From JABWAM01 sp964653025 (GTDB lineage: Bacteria; Verrucomicrobiota; Verrucomicrobiia; JABWAM01), in the NCBI GenBank assembly GCA_964653025.1, contig CAZZBZ010000003.1, positions 27,184-91,183 on the forward strand: 64,000 nt of DNA, given 5' to 3'. Every line of letters begins with the position of its first letter. Position 1 is the first letter of the stretch. Positions 51,586 to 59,300 of the stretch are shown here, in pieces. The notes under the pieces are model-generated. The model saw nothing but the letters and a program-made list of their open reading frames with translations, made no database searches and was not told the DNA's origin. Position numbers and translations under genes: made by a program.

Positions 51586-53039
51586 GGCATCAGGTGGGAA
51601 TCCACCCGGGCGATACGAATGACGTTGGCGACGTTCGCCGGGACTTGGACCAGTTGGAGGGCCCCGCCCGCGCGGGCCACGGCGAGCTTGCGGCAGTTGA
51701 GGAGGTGCCCGAGGCCGGAGCTGTCCATGAAGGTGACTTCGCGCATGTCCACGCGGAGGGTGCGTGCGGCGGGGTGGGCGTTCCAGAGCGAGGGGATCAT
51801 GTGCTGGTGCCCCTCGATCCAGCGCAGCGTGATCTCGCCGCGGAGGCGGATGACGAGCACGGCCCCGCCTTCCTCCTCGCGGGCATCGAGCAGTTGGTGA
51901 AAGCGGCGTGTCTGGAGGCGGCGGTGCGCGTCGTTCGGGTCGTCGGAGATGAGGAACACCCGATCGAGGTTGAAGTCGTGAAGCAGGCCCCGGACCGGGG
52001 CCGAGGGATTGCAGAGGGCGAGCGCACCTCCTTTTGCCCGGACCTCCTTCTGGATTTTCAGGAGCTGGCCCATGCCGGTGCTGTCCATGAAGGTGACCCC
52101 CGAGAGGTCGAGGACGATCCCATCCTCGGGCATGGGTTGGCGGGGCCACGCGAGGGGATCGCCCTGTTGCAGGCGAGCGGCATCCACGCGACCCGACCAG
52201 GTGAGGATTCCCCCGATCGTTTTTGGGGACGCCGTCGCGGGCGCCGGGAGGGCGGCATGGAGGCGGGTCCTGCGGAGCTGCCGCCAGAGGCCCACGACGA
52301 AGAAGGCGAGGTCGAAGAGGTAGCGTCGAAAGAGGCGGCGGGGTTCCTGGCCGAGGCGAAAGAGCCACTCGGTACCCGTGCGCCGCATCCAGACCGGCGC
52401 GCGGGCGACCTTGCCGGCGATGAAGTCGAGGCTCGCGCCGATCCCGATCGAGCAGGGGACGCCGAGGCGGCGGTGGTTCATCGCGATCCATTTCTCCTGC
52501 TTGGGACAGCCAAACGCGACGAGCAGGATGTCCGGCCGCGCGGCGATCACGCGGCTCACGATCGCATCATGGTCCATCTCGAGAAGGGAGGCATGCGGAG
52601 GGGCATCCATGCCGACTACCTGGAGCTTCGGATGGCGGCGGAGGAAACTGTCTTTGGCCTCGTGGAGAACCTCCTCGGTGGAGCCGAGGAAGTAGAGTCG
52701 CCAGCCTTCCTTCTCCGCGCGCGCCGCGAGGCGGGGGAGCATGTCCGACCCGGCCGCGCGTTCGCGGATTGGGGCCCCCAGCCAGCGGGAGGCCCAGACC
52801 AGCGGGGTGCCGTCGCATAGGACGCGGTGGGCGTCGAGCAGGATCCGCTGGAGCTCGACATCGCGGCTTGCCTGGGCCGCGAAATCAAGGTTTGCCGTGG
52901 CGAGGTAGGCGGGCTGCCGTCGGGCGATCATCCGCCCGATCTCGTCGAGGGTCTCTTCGATCGTGATGTCGTCGAAGAGCACCCCGAGGATGACGACGGC
53001 GCGCGGTTCGCGCGGGGTCGTGGAGGCAGCCTCGTTCAT
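51582..53039 (-). CDS. WecG/TagA-type glycosyltransferase fused to two STAS domains
   Basis: A 485-residue fusion. Residues about 15-250 are a WecG/TagA/CpsF (GT26) enzyme: YLATANLDFAAQASRD, LCDGTPLVWASRWLG and VAFGCPKQEKWIAMN are diagnostic. A hydrophobic YLFDLAFFVVGLW segment lies near 240-252. Residues about 275-365 and 390-485 are two STAS domains; each has the strand-turn with a phosphorylatable residue, VTFMDSTGMGQLL (319-321) and VTFMDSSGLGHLL (439-441). STAS domains bind or are phosphorylated by RsbW-type kinases. The fusion implies control of sugar transfer by partner switching. It follows a separate STAS gene by 25 bases. Confidence 0.9.
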   Translation of the reverse strand: MNEAASTTPREPRAVVILGVLFDDITIEETLDEIGRMIARRQPAYLATANLDFAAQASRDVELQRILLDAHRVLCDGTPLVWASRWLGAPIRERAAGSDMLPRLAARAEKEGWRLYFLGSTEEVLHEAKDSFLRRHPKLQVVGMDAPPHASLLEMDHDAIVSRVIAARPDILLVAFGCPKQEKWIAMNHRRLGVPCSIGIGASLDFIAGKVARAPVWMRRTGTEWLFRLGQEPRRLFRRYLFDLAFFVVGLWRQLRRTRLHAALPAPATASPKTIGGILTWSGRVDAARLQQGDPLAWPRQPMPEDGIVLDLSGVTFMDSTGMGQLLKIQKEVRAKGGALALCNPSAPVRGLLHDFNLDRVFLISDDPNDAHRRLQTRRFHQLLDAREEEGGAVLVIRLRGEITLRWIEGHQHMIPSLWNAHPAARTLRVDMREVTFMDSSGLGHLLNCRKLAVARAGGALQLVQVPANVANVIRIARVDSHLMP

Positions 53040-53064
53040 CGAGGGAGGCGGACCGAGGAGGCGA

Positions 53065-53376
53065 TCAGCCGAGAAGAAAAATACGGTGGAGGCGCAGCAC
53101 TTCCACGACCGTCTGCACAGCGGGCGCGGCGTGGAGGAGGCGGATGGAGCCGCCATCTTGGGGGAGCCTGCGGTAAAGGCTGAGAAATGCCCCGATCGCC
53201 GTGCTATCCACGTAGGCGACCTTCGCCATGTCGACCACGACCTGTCGGATGCCCTCTCCCCAGTGGCTTTCGCACTGGGCCTTGAAATCCCGCGCGCAGG
53301 AAATGTCGAGGCGGGTCGCCAGCGCATTGAGATGCAGCGTGTCGCCACTGCGTTGGGCCTGGACGAGTTCAGCCAT
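53065..53376 (-). CDS. STAS-domain anti-sigma-factor-antagonist-like protein
   Basis: A 103-residue single STAS domain. VVVDMAKVAYVDSTAIGAFL holds the conserved Asp-Ser-Thr turn where RsbW/SpoIIAB-type kinases phosphorylate their antagonist. ATG 53376 gives the family start (AELVQAQRSGDTLHLNAL). It is the first gene of the leftward operon and is divergent from the EPS operon carrying the matching kinase/phosphatase. The domain is at the short end for STAS but complete. Confidence 0.88.
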   Translation of the reverse strand: MAELVQAQRSGDTLHLNALATRLDISCARDFKAQCESHWGEGIRQVVVDMAKVAYVDSTAIGAFLSLYRRLPQDGGSIRLLHAAPAVQTVVEVLRLHRIFLLG

Positions 53377-53428
53377 GCGCGGGATCTTGTCTTGATGCGC
53401 CCGCGCGGGCAAGCAATAAGTGGAGTTG
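53377..53428. promoter_or_regulatory. Divergent gap between the two EPS transcription units
   Basis: Only 52 bases separate the divergent ATGs at 53376 (minus) and 53429 (plus), so both promoters must lie here or overlap coding sequence. No clear -35/-10 pair stands out. GGAG at 53422-53425 precedes the plus ATG closely. GTG at 53420 is an alternative start. Confidence 0.45.
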
Positions 53429-54607
53429 ATGCGGCTCCTCTACGTACACGAGGTGATGGGTGGGTTGGGCGGGGCTGAGGCCAACGCGGTCATCACAGCG
53501 GGCGAACTCAAGCGGCGCGGCGCCGAGGTGGGGTTGGTCTGGATGCGACGGAGCGGCCGGGGCGAGGCCGAGTGGCAGCGCGTGTTCTCCTCGAACTGGG
53601 CGGCGCCCGAGGACGAGGCGGGATGGCAGCGCATCCTCGGGGAGTTCCGCCCCGATGCGGTTTACATGCACAAGTGGGAACATAACCCCTCGCTGGCGGC
53701 GCTGGGGCGGAGCGGGGTCCCCCTCGTCCGCATGGTGCACGACCACGATCTCTACTGTCTGCGGAGCTACAAGTACCACCCGCTGACGCGCCGCATCTGC
53801 TGTCGGGCGGCGGGGCCCTGGTGCGTTTTTCCATGCCTCGCGCCGATCCGCGTGCGACGGGAAAAGTTTCCCCCGATCGGTTTTGCCAGTTACCCGGCCA
53901 AGCTGGAGGAGATCCGCCTGAATCGCGCCTTCCGCCGACACCTCGTGGTGACGGAGTACATGAAGGGGGAACTCGTGGCGAACGGGTTCGATCCTGCGCG
54001 GATTGAAATTTTTCCGCCGGTGCCGAGACCAGTCGATCCCCTCGAGAGCACGTTTGGGCCACGGAACCTCCTTGTCTATGCGGGGCAGATCATCCGTGGG
54101 AAGGGGGTGGACGTGCTGCTCCGCGCCCTTGCGCGGCTCCAAGAGCCCTTCGAGGCAGTGATTCTCGGGGATGGCAACCACCGTGGCGCGTGCGAGCGGT
54201 TGAGCCGACGGCTGGGGATCTCGGGAAAGGTGCGTTTTGCCGGCTTTCTCCCGCAGCCCGAACTCCGCGGCTACTATGCGGAGGCGACGGCCGCTGTGAT
54301 CCCCTCGGTCTGGCCAGAGCCGATCGCCACGGTCGGGCTGGAGGTGATGCGCTACGGCCTGCCGGTGGTGGCCTTCGACGCGGGCGGGATCCGCGACTGG
54401 CTGCGCGATGGAGAAAACGGTTTCCTAGTGCCATGGATGGATGACGCGGCGTTCGCGGATCGCCTGGGGCGCCTCCTGCGGGATAAGGGGCTGGCGCGGC
54501 GCATGGGGGAGGCCGGGCGGAAGATCGTGGCGCGGGACTACGATTTCGACGCCTACATCGGACGGCTGGAGGATCTATTCCGCCGGGTGGGCGGCATGCC
54601 CGCATGA
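53429..54607 (+). CDS. GT4-family glycosyltransferase
   Basis: A 392-residue GT-B enzyme. The N-terminus LLYVHEVMGGLGGAEANAV is the acceptor-domain start. Donor-site motifs are YAGQIIRGKGVDVLLRALARL, and IPSVWPEPIATVGLEVMRYG as the EX7E block. A Cys-rich loop (YCLRSYKYHPLTRRICC then CVFPCLAP) occurs in some polysaccharide GT4 enzymes. It begins the rightward operon and overlaps the uridine kinase start. Acceptor unknown. Confidence 0.91.
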   Translation: MRLLYVHEVMGGLGGAEANAVITAGELKRRGAEVGLVWMRRSGRGEAEWQRVFSSNWAAPEDEAGWQRILGEFRPDAVYMHKWEHNPSLAALGRSGVPLVRMVHDHDLYCLRSYKYHPLTRRICCRAAGPWCVFPCLAPIRVRREKFPPIGFASYPAKLEEIRLNRAFRRHLVVTEYMKGELVANGFDPARIEIFPPVPRPVDPLESTFGPRNLLVYAGQIIRGKGVDVLLRALARLQEPFEAVILGDGNHRGACERLSRRLGISGKVRFAGFLPQPELRGYYAEATAAVIPSVWPEPIATVGLEVMRYGLPVVAFDAGGIRDWLRDGENGFLVPWMDDAAFADRLGRLLRDKGLARRMGEAGRKIVARDYDFDAYIGRLEDLFRRVGGMPA

Positions 54608-55227
54608 AGCGTGCCTTCGTTCTCGGGATCGCCGGGGGGACCGGGTCGGGCAAGTCGGTGTTCGCCCGACGGATCGCGCGGTCACTGGGACGGAGGGCCG
54701 TGGTCCTGCCGCTCGACTGGTACTACCGCGACCGCTCGGCGGCACGGGGCGCCGCGAGGCGGAGCCTGAACTTCGATCATCCGAGTTCGATCGAGGGGGG
54801 GCTTGTAGCGCGGCACATCCGCGCGCTGGCGCGGGGGGAGACCGTGCGCGCCCCGCAGTACGACTACCGCCGGCACCGGAGGCTCGTTCGCACCCGCACG
54901 GTCGTCCCGGCAGCGGTGGTGATTGTCGAGGGACTGTTTGTGTTTGTCGACCCAGCGATCCGCCGACGGATCGACCTCGGGATCTACCTTTCTGAGCCAG
55001 CGGATGTACGCCTTGCGCGCCGGCTGCGTCGCGACGTGGGAGAGCGGGGAATTTCGGTTGAGGAAACCCTGCGGCTGTACTTCCATTGCGTGCGCCCCAT
55101 GCATGAGCGGTTTATCGAGCGGAGCCGACGCCACGCCGACGAGGTGTGGGAGGGCGGCGGTCGCGCGGCGGTGGTCCGCCGCCTTTTGGCCCGCCTGCGC
55201 CGCGAGGCACGGAAACGAACGCCATGA
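54604..55227 (+). CDS. Uridine kinase-family P-loop kinase
   Basis: A 207-residue P-loop kinase. Walker A is GIAGGTGSGKSVFAR; VLPLDWYYRD, NFDHPSSIEGGLVARHIRAL and VVIVEGLFVF match uridine/phosphoribulokinase family motifs. It would phosphorylate uridine/cytidine, supporting UDP-sugar supply. Its position within the polymer operon is unusual, and the substrate could have changed. ATGA overlaps link it to both neighbours. Confidence 0.88.
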   Translation: MKRAFVLGIAGGTGSGKSVFARRIARSLGRRAVVLPLDWYYRDRSAARGAARRSLNFDHPSSIEGGLVARHIRALARGETVRAPQYDYRRHRRLVRTRTVVPAAVVIVEGLFVFVDPAIRRRIDLGIYLSEPADVRLARRLRRDVGERGISVEETLRLYFHCVRPMHERFIERSRRHADEVWEGGGRAAVVRRLLARLRREARKRTP

Positions 55228-55958
55228 GCCTTGGCCCGATCCTGGACGACCGCGAGCTGGTGGACTACTGGCTGAACGTTGCCGGTGGGGTGGGGCGTCG
55301 GCGCGCGGCCTTCACCGCGATGAGGAAGCGCGTGGGCTGGTTTCTCGTGGTCGGCTCCTCCCTCGCATTGAAGCGGGGCCTCGACCTCGTGCTTTCGCTG
55401 GCGGCGCTGCTGGCGCTCCTCCCGGTGTTTGCGGTCGTGGCCCTGCTGATCAAGCTCTGGGACCGTGGCCCGGTCTTCTTTCGCCAGACGCGCGTGGGCA
55501 GGGGAGGCCGTCTTTTTCCCATGCTCAAGTTCCGTTCGATGGTGGTGGATGCCGAGAAGTTGAAGGAGGCGCTGGCGGCCAAGAACGAGATGGCCGGAGG
55601 AATCACCTTCAAGATGAAGGACGATCCGCGCATCACCCCGCTGGGACGCTGGCTTCGGAAGTTTTCCGTGGACGAGCTGCCGCAGTTCTGGAACGTGTTC
55701 GTGGGCGACATGTCGCTGGTGGGGCCGCGTCCGCCGTTGCCCCGGGAGGTCGAGCAGTACGGGGTGCTGGATCGCCAGCGCCTCGGGGTGCGGCCCGGTC
55801 TCACCTGCATCTGGCAGGTGAGCGGGCGGAGCCAGATTGGTTTCGAGGGGCAGGTTCGCCTCGATGTCCGGTACATCCGTTCGCAGACGCTTTGGACGGA
55901 CCTCCGTCTCCTGGTCCGCACCGTGCCCGCCGTCCTCATGGGGGAGGGCTCCTTCTAG
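55224..55958 (+). CDS. Polyprenyl-phosphate sugar-1-phosphate transferase (initiating transferase)
   Basis: A 244-residue bacterial sugar transferase of the WbaP/WcaJ C-terminal type. A single hydrophobic segment near 49-77 (RGLDLVLSLAALLALLPVF) is followed by PVFFRQTRVGRGGRLFPMLK then FRSM, KDDPRITPLGRWLRKFSVDE, and GDMSLVGPRPPLP. It moves a sugar phosphate from a UDP-sugar to undecaprenyl phosphate, the first step of polymer synthesis. The four-helix N-terminal domain of WbaP is absent, as in PglC-like short forms. Confidence 0.94.
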   Translation: MSLGPILDDRELVDYWLNVAGGVGRRRAAFTAMRKRVGWFLVVGSSLALKRGLDLVLSLAALLALLPVFAVVALLIKLWDRGPVFFRQTRVGRGGRLFPMLKFRSMVVDAEKLKEALAAKNEMAGGITFKMKDDPRITPLGRWLRKFSVDELPQFWNVFVGDMSLVGPRPPLPREVEQYGVLDRQRLGVRPGLTCIWQVSGRSQIGFEGQVRLDVRYIRSQTLWTDLRLLVRTVPAVLMGEGSF

Positions 55959-55961
55959 GTC

Positions 55962-57137
55962 ATGATGAGCGTCCGCCTCATCGCTCCGGACCTGAAGGGG
56001 GTGGACACTCTCTGGAGGAGCCATCGCCCCTTCGTCCTCTGGCCGGTGGGGCCGCAGCCGCTGCTCGGCTACTGGATGGACGAGATGGTGCGGCGAGGGG
56101 TGAGTGAGGTGAAGATCATGGTGGCCGACCGCCCCGCCGAGGTGCGTGCTTTCATCGGGGATGGGGGATATTGGAGTCGCAAGGTCGAGGTGGTGCCGTG
56201 CGCCGCGGAGCCGTCACCGGAGCCCGGGGACGAGGTCATGCTGGGTTTACCCCGTGGGGCGCGCGTGATCCGTCCCACGGAGGCGCGAGAACTCCTTTGG
56301 CACTGGCTTCGCCTTCAAGAGGAATGGGCGGCGAGCGTGGAGGTGGGAGAGAAAACTGTTCTTTGTCGGCTTCCTTCTGGGGCGTGCGTCAGCCCCCACG
56401 TGCGCATCGCGGAAGGGGTTCGCATGGAACCGCCGTGCTGGATCGGGGAACGCGCGGTGATCGGGAAGGGGGCGCGCCTGGGCCCGGGGGCCTTCGTGGG
56501 CGAGCGCTGTGTCATCGGGGAGGGGTGCGAGGTCGTGGGGAGTGTCGTGCTTCCGGATACCTTTGTGGGGGATCGCGTGGGGTTGAATGGCTGCGTGGCG
56601 GACGGGGGCCTGCTCGTCAACATCCGCCTGGGTGCGAGGGTGGAAATCGCAGAGCGGTTCCTCTTTTCCTCGCTGCGTCCGTCCGCGCGCGGTCCCGGCG
56701 TGGCGGCACGCCTGGCGGCGCTGCTGGCCTGGGCGCTCCTGCGCCCGTTCGCCCCGCCGCCCGCGTCCTGTCGTGCATGGGAGTGTGCGGGGCAGGACGG
56801 GCGGAACATCCTCCTTTGCGAAGGGAACAGCGGGCCACTCTGGCGGCGGCGCCATTCCTGGTTGCTGCACGTGGCCGCCGGGCGGATGCGGTGGATCGGC
56901 GTGCTGCCCCGGTCTCCCGCCGCATGGGAGGCGGTGCCGTCCGATCTCCGGGATGCCCTACGCTCCGCCATGCCCGGCCTGGTCTCGCTCGCGGACGCGC
57001 ATGGTTGCCACTCGGCCGATCACCCCGAGGAATGGGTGCATGCGGCCTACCAGGCCCTGGCCGTCGAGGGCGGAGTGCGCCGCATGCTTGCGCGGCGGTT
57101 GGTCTCCCTTCTCAGAACGGTGCCCTCCCATGGATGA
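55962..57137 (+). CDS. Nucleotidyltransferase-like protein with left-handed beta-helix
   Basis: A 391-residue protein. Residues about 1-110 resemble a degenerate nucleotidyltransferase (PFVLWPVGPQPLLGYWMDEM, lacking the usual GGxGTR loop). Residues about 140-230 are hexapeptide repeats (SPHVRIAEGVRMEPP, WIGERAVIGKGARLGPGAFV, GERCVIGEGCEV), a left-handed beta-helix as in sugar pyrophosphorylases and acyltransferases. The last 150 residues have no recognised fold. It might activate or acylate a sugar, or be a scaffold. It starts three bases after the transferase stop and overlaps the regulator gene. Confidence 0.7.
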   Translation: MMSVRLIAPDLKGVDTLWRSHRPFVLWPVGPQPLLGYWMDEMVRRGVSEVKIMVADRPAEVRAFIGDGGYWSRKVEVVPCAAEPSPEPGDEVMLGLPRGARVIRPTEARELLWHWLRLQEEWAASVEVGEKTVLCRLPSGACVSPHVRIAEGVRMEPPCWIGERAVIGKGARLGPGAFVGERCVIGEGCEVVGSVVLPDTFVGDRVGLNGCVADGGLLVNIRLGARVEIAERFLFSSLRPSARGPGVAARLAALLAWALLRPFAPPPASCRAWECAGQDGRNILLCEGNSGPLWRRRHSWLLHVAAGRMRWIGVLPRSPAAWEAVPSDLRDALRSAMPGLVSLADAHGCHSADHPEEWVHAAYQALAVEGGVRRMLARRLVSLLRTVPSHG

Positions 57138-58860
57138 GCGCCTGTCATATCGCGAGGTGGCGCACTGTCGCGTGCCGGCGAACACCGCCGAAACAGCCCG
57201 CGTTGCGGAGTTGTTGAAGGATTATTGCTCGGCGCGCGGCATGGATGTCGAGTCACGGGAGACTCTGGATCTCCTGCTTTCGGAAGGCCTGAACAACGCG
57301 ATCGAGCACGGTTGCGAGGGGCACCCCGGGGAGCAGGTCGAGGTGTCGTGGGCGTGGCGGCGGGAGGAGTTCGAGATTGAGATCGCCGACCCCGGCAACT
57401 TCATGCCCTCCGGTCCCGCGTGTCTCCCGGATGATCTCCTGGCGGAGAGGGGGCGCGGACTCTACCTGATGGAGAAGCGGGCGGACTCGGTCGAGCACCG
57501 TCAGGAGGGGGGGGGGCACATCCTTCGCATCGTGAAGAAGGTGGCGTGCCCATCGCTCGATCTGGTGCGCGCGGAGGAGTCCGAGCAGACGATTACCGCG
57601 ATGGCGGACGATCTTTCGGTGGCTTATGAGAGCCTTTCGGTCTACTCGCGACTGGCCACGGAACTCGCGGGCCTGCCCTCGCTCCAGAATTTTTCTTCGG
57701 CCGCTTTTCGCCTGATGGGGCCGCTGGTGAAGGCGGCCGGGGCGATCTATCGCACGGCGGCGGCCGGTGTTTTTGACGGGGGCTCGTTCAGCTACGGTCC
57801 ATGTGGGGATGTGGCTCGTCGGGATCCCGCCGAGGGGTCGCTGGAAATGCGAGCGCTGGTCGGGGGAGTGGAGCAGACCATCGAGTCGCGGAGGAAGTTG
57901 GAGGCCACGGATCCCCTTCACGGGACGGAAGGCTGCGCTTTTTGCGTACCGGTTTTTTTTCAGGGGGATGTCCTTGGGAATCTGGCGGTGTTTCGTTCGC
58001 GTGGGGAGGATTTCTTTACGGCCGGGCAGATCGGGGTGGTTCGCGCGGTGGCTGAGTTCCTGGGCGTGGCTACGGCGGCGGGGAGGATGCAGGGACAGCG
58101 CCAGACACAGCAGCGCGCGGCGAGGGAGATGGAGATCGCCGCCGAGATCCAGCGATCGCTCTATCCCCCGACCCATCCCTCCTTGGGCGGCTATGAGACC
58201 TTCGGACTTTGCGAGAGCGCCCAGGAGGTGGGCGGGGACTACTATGACGTAATTCCCGTTGGGCAGCAGGGGCTCCTGCTCGTGATTGCGGATGTGATGG
58301 GGAAGGGGATCCCCGCGGCGTTGATGGCCGCCGTATTTCGAACCGCGGTACGGTCTCGCCCTGAACTCGCAAGCTCCCCCGCCAACCTCCTGCTGGATGT
58401 GCGCCGCCAGATGGCAACCGATCTCGATCGCCTCGGGATGTTTGTGACGGCCCAGATCGTCTATGTGGACGTGGTGCGCCACTGTGCGCTTGTGGCGAAC
58501 GCGGGGCATTGCCCGCCGATTCATTGGTCCGCGGAAAAGGGTGCCCAACTGATCGAGGAGGGAGGGGGGCCACTGGGAATCGACGCCGGCGACGCATCTT
58601 CCGTGCGCGTGCCGATGGCACAAGGCGACGCCCTCGTCCTGCTCACCGATGGGATCTACGAAGTGGCCCCGCCCGGAGCGCCCAACCAGACCCTCGGCAT
58701 GGCCGCCGTGGTTCCCGTGATCGCCCGTCTCGCTCGCGGGAGCCCCTCCTCCATCTGCACGGGCCTGCTCGAGTTTGTCCGGGCACACTGCGAACGGTGC
58801 GCCCCGACGGACGACCAGACCGTGGTCGCCGTGCAGCGCCTTCCCCTACTTTCCCCATGA
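57130..58860 (+). CDS. Fused RsbW-type serine kinase and SpoIIE/RsbU-type PP2C phosphatase
   Basis: A 576-residue regulator. Residues 1-140 are a GHKL kinase: N box LLSEGLNNAIEHG (49-61), G1 IADPGNF (85-91), G2 ERGRGLYLMEK (106-116). Residues about 165-320 look like a GAF-type sensor. Residues about 330-576 are the PP2C phosphatase: SAQEVGGDYYD (Asp370, Asp373), IADVMGKGIPAA (Asp388), LLTDGIYE (Asp507), TDDQT (561-562). The two halves would phosphorylate and dephosphorylate the STAS proteins. It overlaps the preceding gene and couples to the response regulator by ATGA. Confidence 0.9.
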   Translation: MDERLSYREVAHCRVPANTAETARVAELLKDYCSARGMDVESRETLDLLLSEGLNNAIEHGCEGHPGEQVEVSWAWRREEFEIEIADPGNFMPSGPACLPDDLLAERGRGLYLMEKRADSVEHRQEGGGHILRIVKKVACPSLDLVRAEESEQTITAMADDLSVAYESLSVYSRLATELAGLPSLQNFSSAAFRLMGPLVKAAGAIYRTAAAGVFDGGSFSYGPCGDVARRDPAEGSLEMRALVGGVEQTIESRRKLEATDPLHGTEGCAFCVPVFFQGDVLGNLAVFRSRGEDFFTAGQIGVVRAVAEFLGVATAAGRMQGQRQTQQRAAREMEIAAEIQRSLYPPTHPSLGGYETFGLCESAQEVGGDYYDVIPVGQQGLLLVIADVMGKGIPAALMAAVFRTAVRSRPELASSPANLLLDVRRQMATDLDRLGMFVTAQIVYVDVVRHCALVANAGHCPPIHWSAEKGAQLIEEGGGPLGIDAGDASSVRVPMAQGDALVLLTDGIYEVAPPGAPNQTLGMAAVVPVIARLARGSPSSICTGLLEFVRAHCERCAPTDDQTVVAVQRLPLLSP

Positions 58861-59237
58861 AAACCATCCTGATTGTGGACGACGAACCGCACATGCGACG
58901 CCTGATCGAGCATAATGTGGTGAAGGCGGGCTTTCGCTGCGTGGCCGCAACGGATGGCGCGCGGGCGCTCGCGGCGATGAAGGCCGAGAAGGTGGACCTC
59001 GTCGTGCTGGATATGTTGATGCCGGTGCTTGACGGCCTCGGCGTGCTCCGTGAAATGCGCGTGTCCGACGAACTGCGCGGCGTTCCCGTGATCATGCTCA
59101 CGGGGCAGGGGCAGGCTGGGCCGCAGCAGGAGGCGAAGGCCCTGGGAGCCTCCGAGCTCCTCACCAAGCCTTTCAGCCCGACAGAACTGATTGGACACAT
59201 CCGCCGCCTCACCGGGGAGGGCGTGGAGGCTTCATGA
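58857..59237 (+). CDS. Single-domain response regulator
   Basis: A 126-residue receiver domain: acidic pair Asp8/Asp9 (VDDEPHMRRL), phosphoacceptor Asp52 (VVLDMLMP), Thr82 (MLTGQGQ) and Lys104 (LLTKPFSP). There is no output domain, so it acts through protein contacts. Its start overlaps the stop of the kinase/phosphatase fusion, suggesting it reports a two-component signal to that protein or to the export machinery. Confidence 0.93.
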   Translation: MKTILIVDDEPHMRRLIEHNVVKAGFRCVAATDGARALAAMKAEKVDLVVLDMLMPVLDGLGVLREMRVSDELRGVPVIMLTGQGQAGPQQEAKALGASELLTKPFSPTELIGHIRRLTGEGVEAS

Positions 59238-59300
59238 AGCCCTGGGCCGCGTATCGAGGCCGGTCTTGAAACCCGTGTCGCGTGCGGTAATCATACGGCG

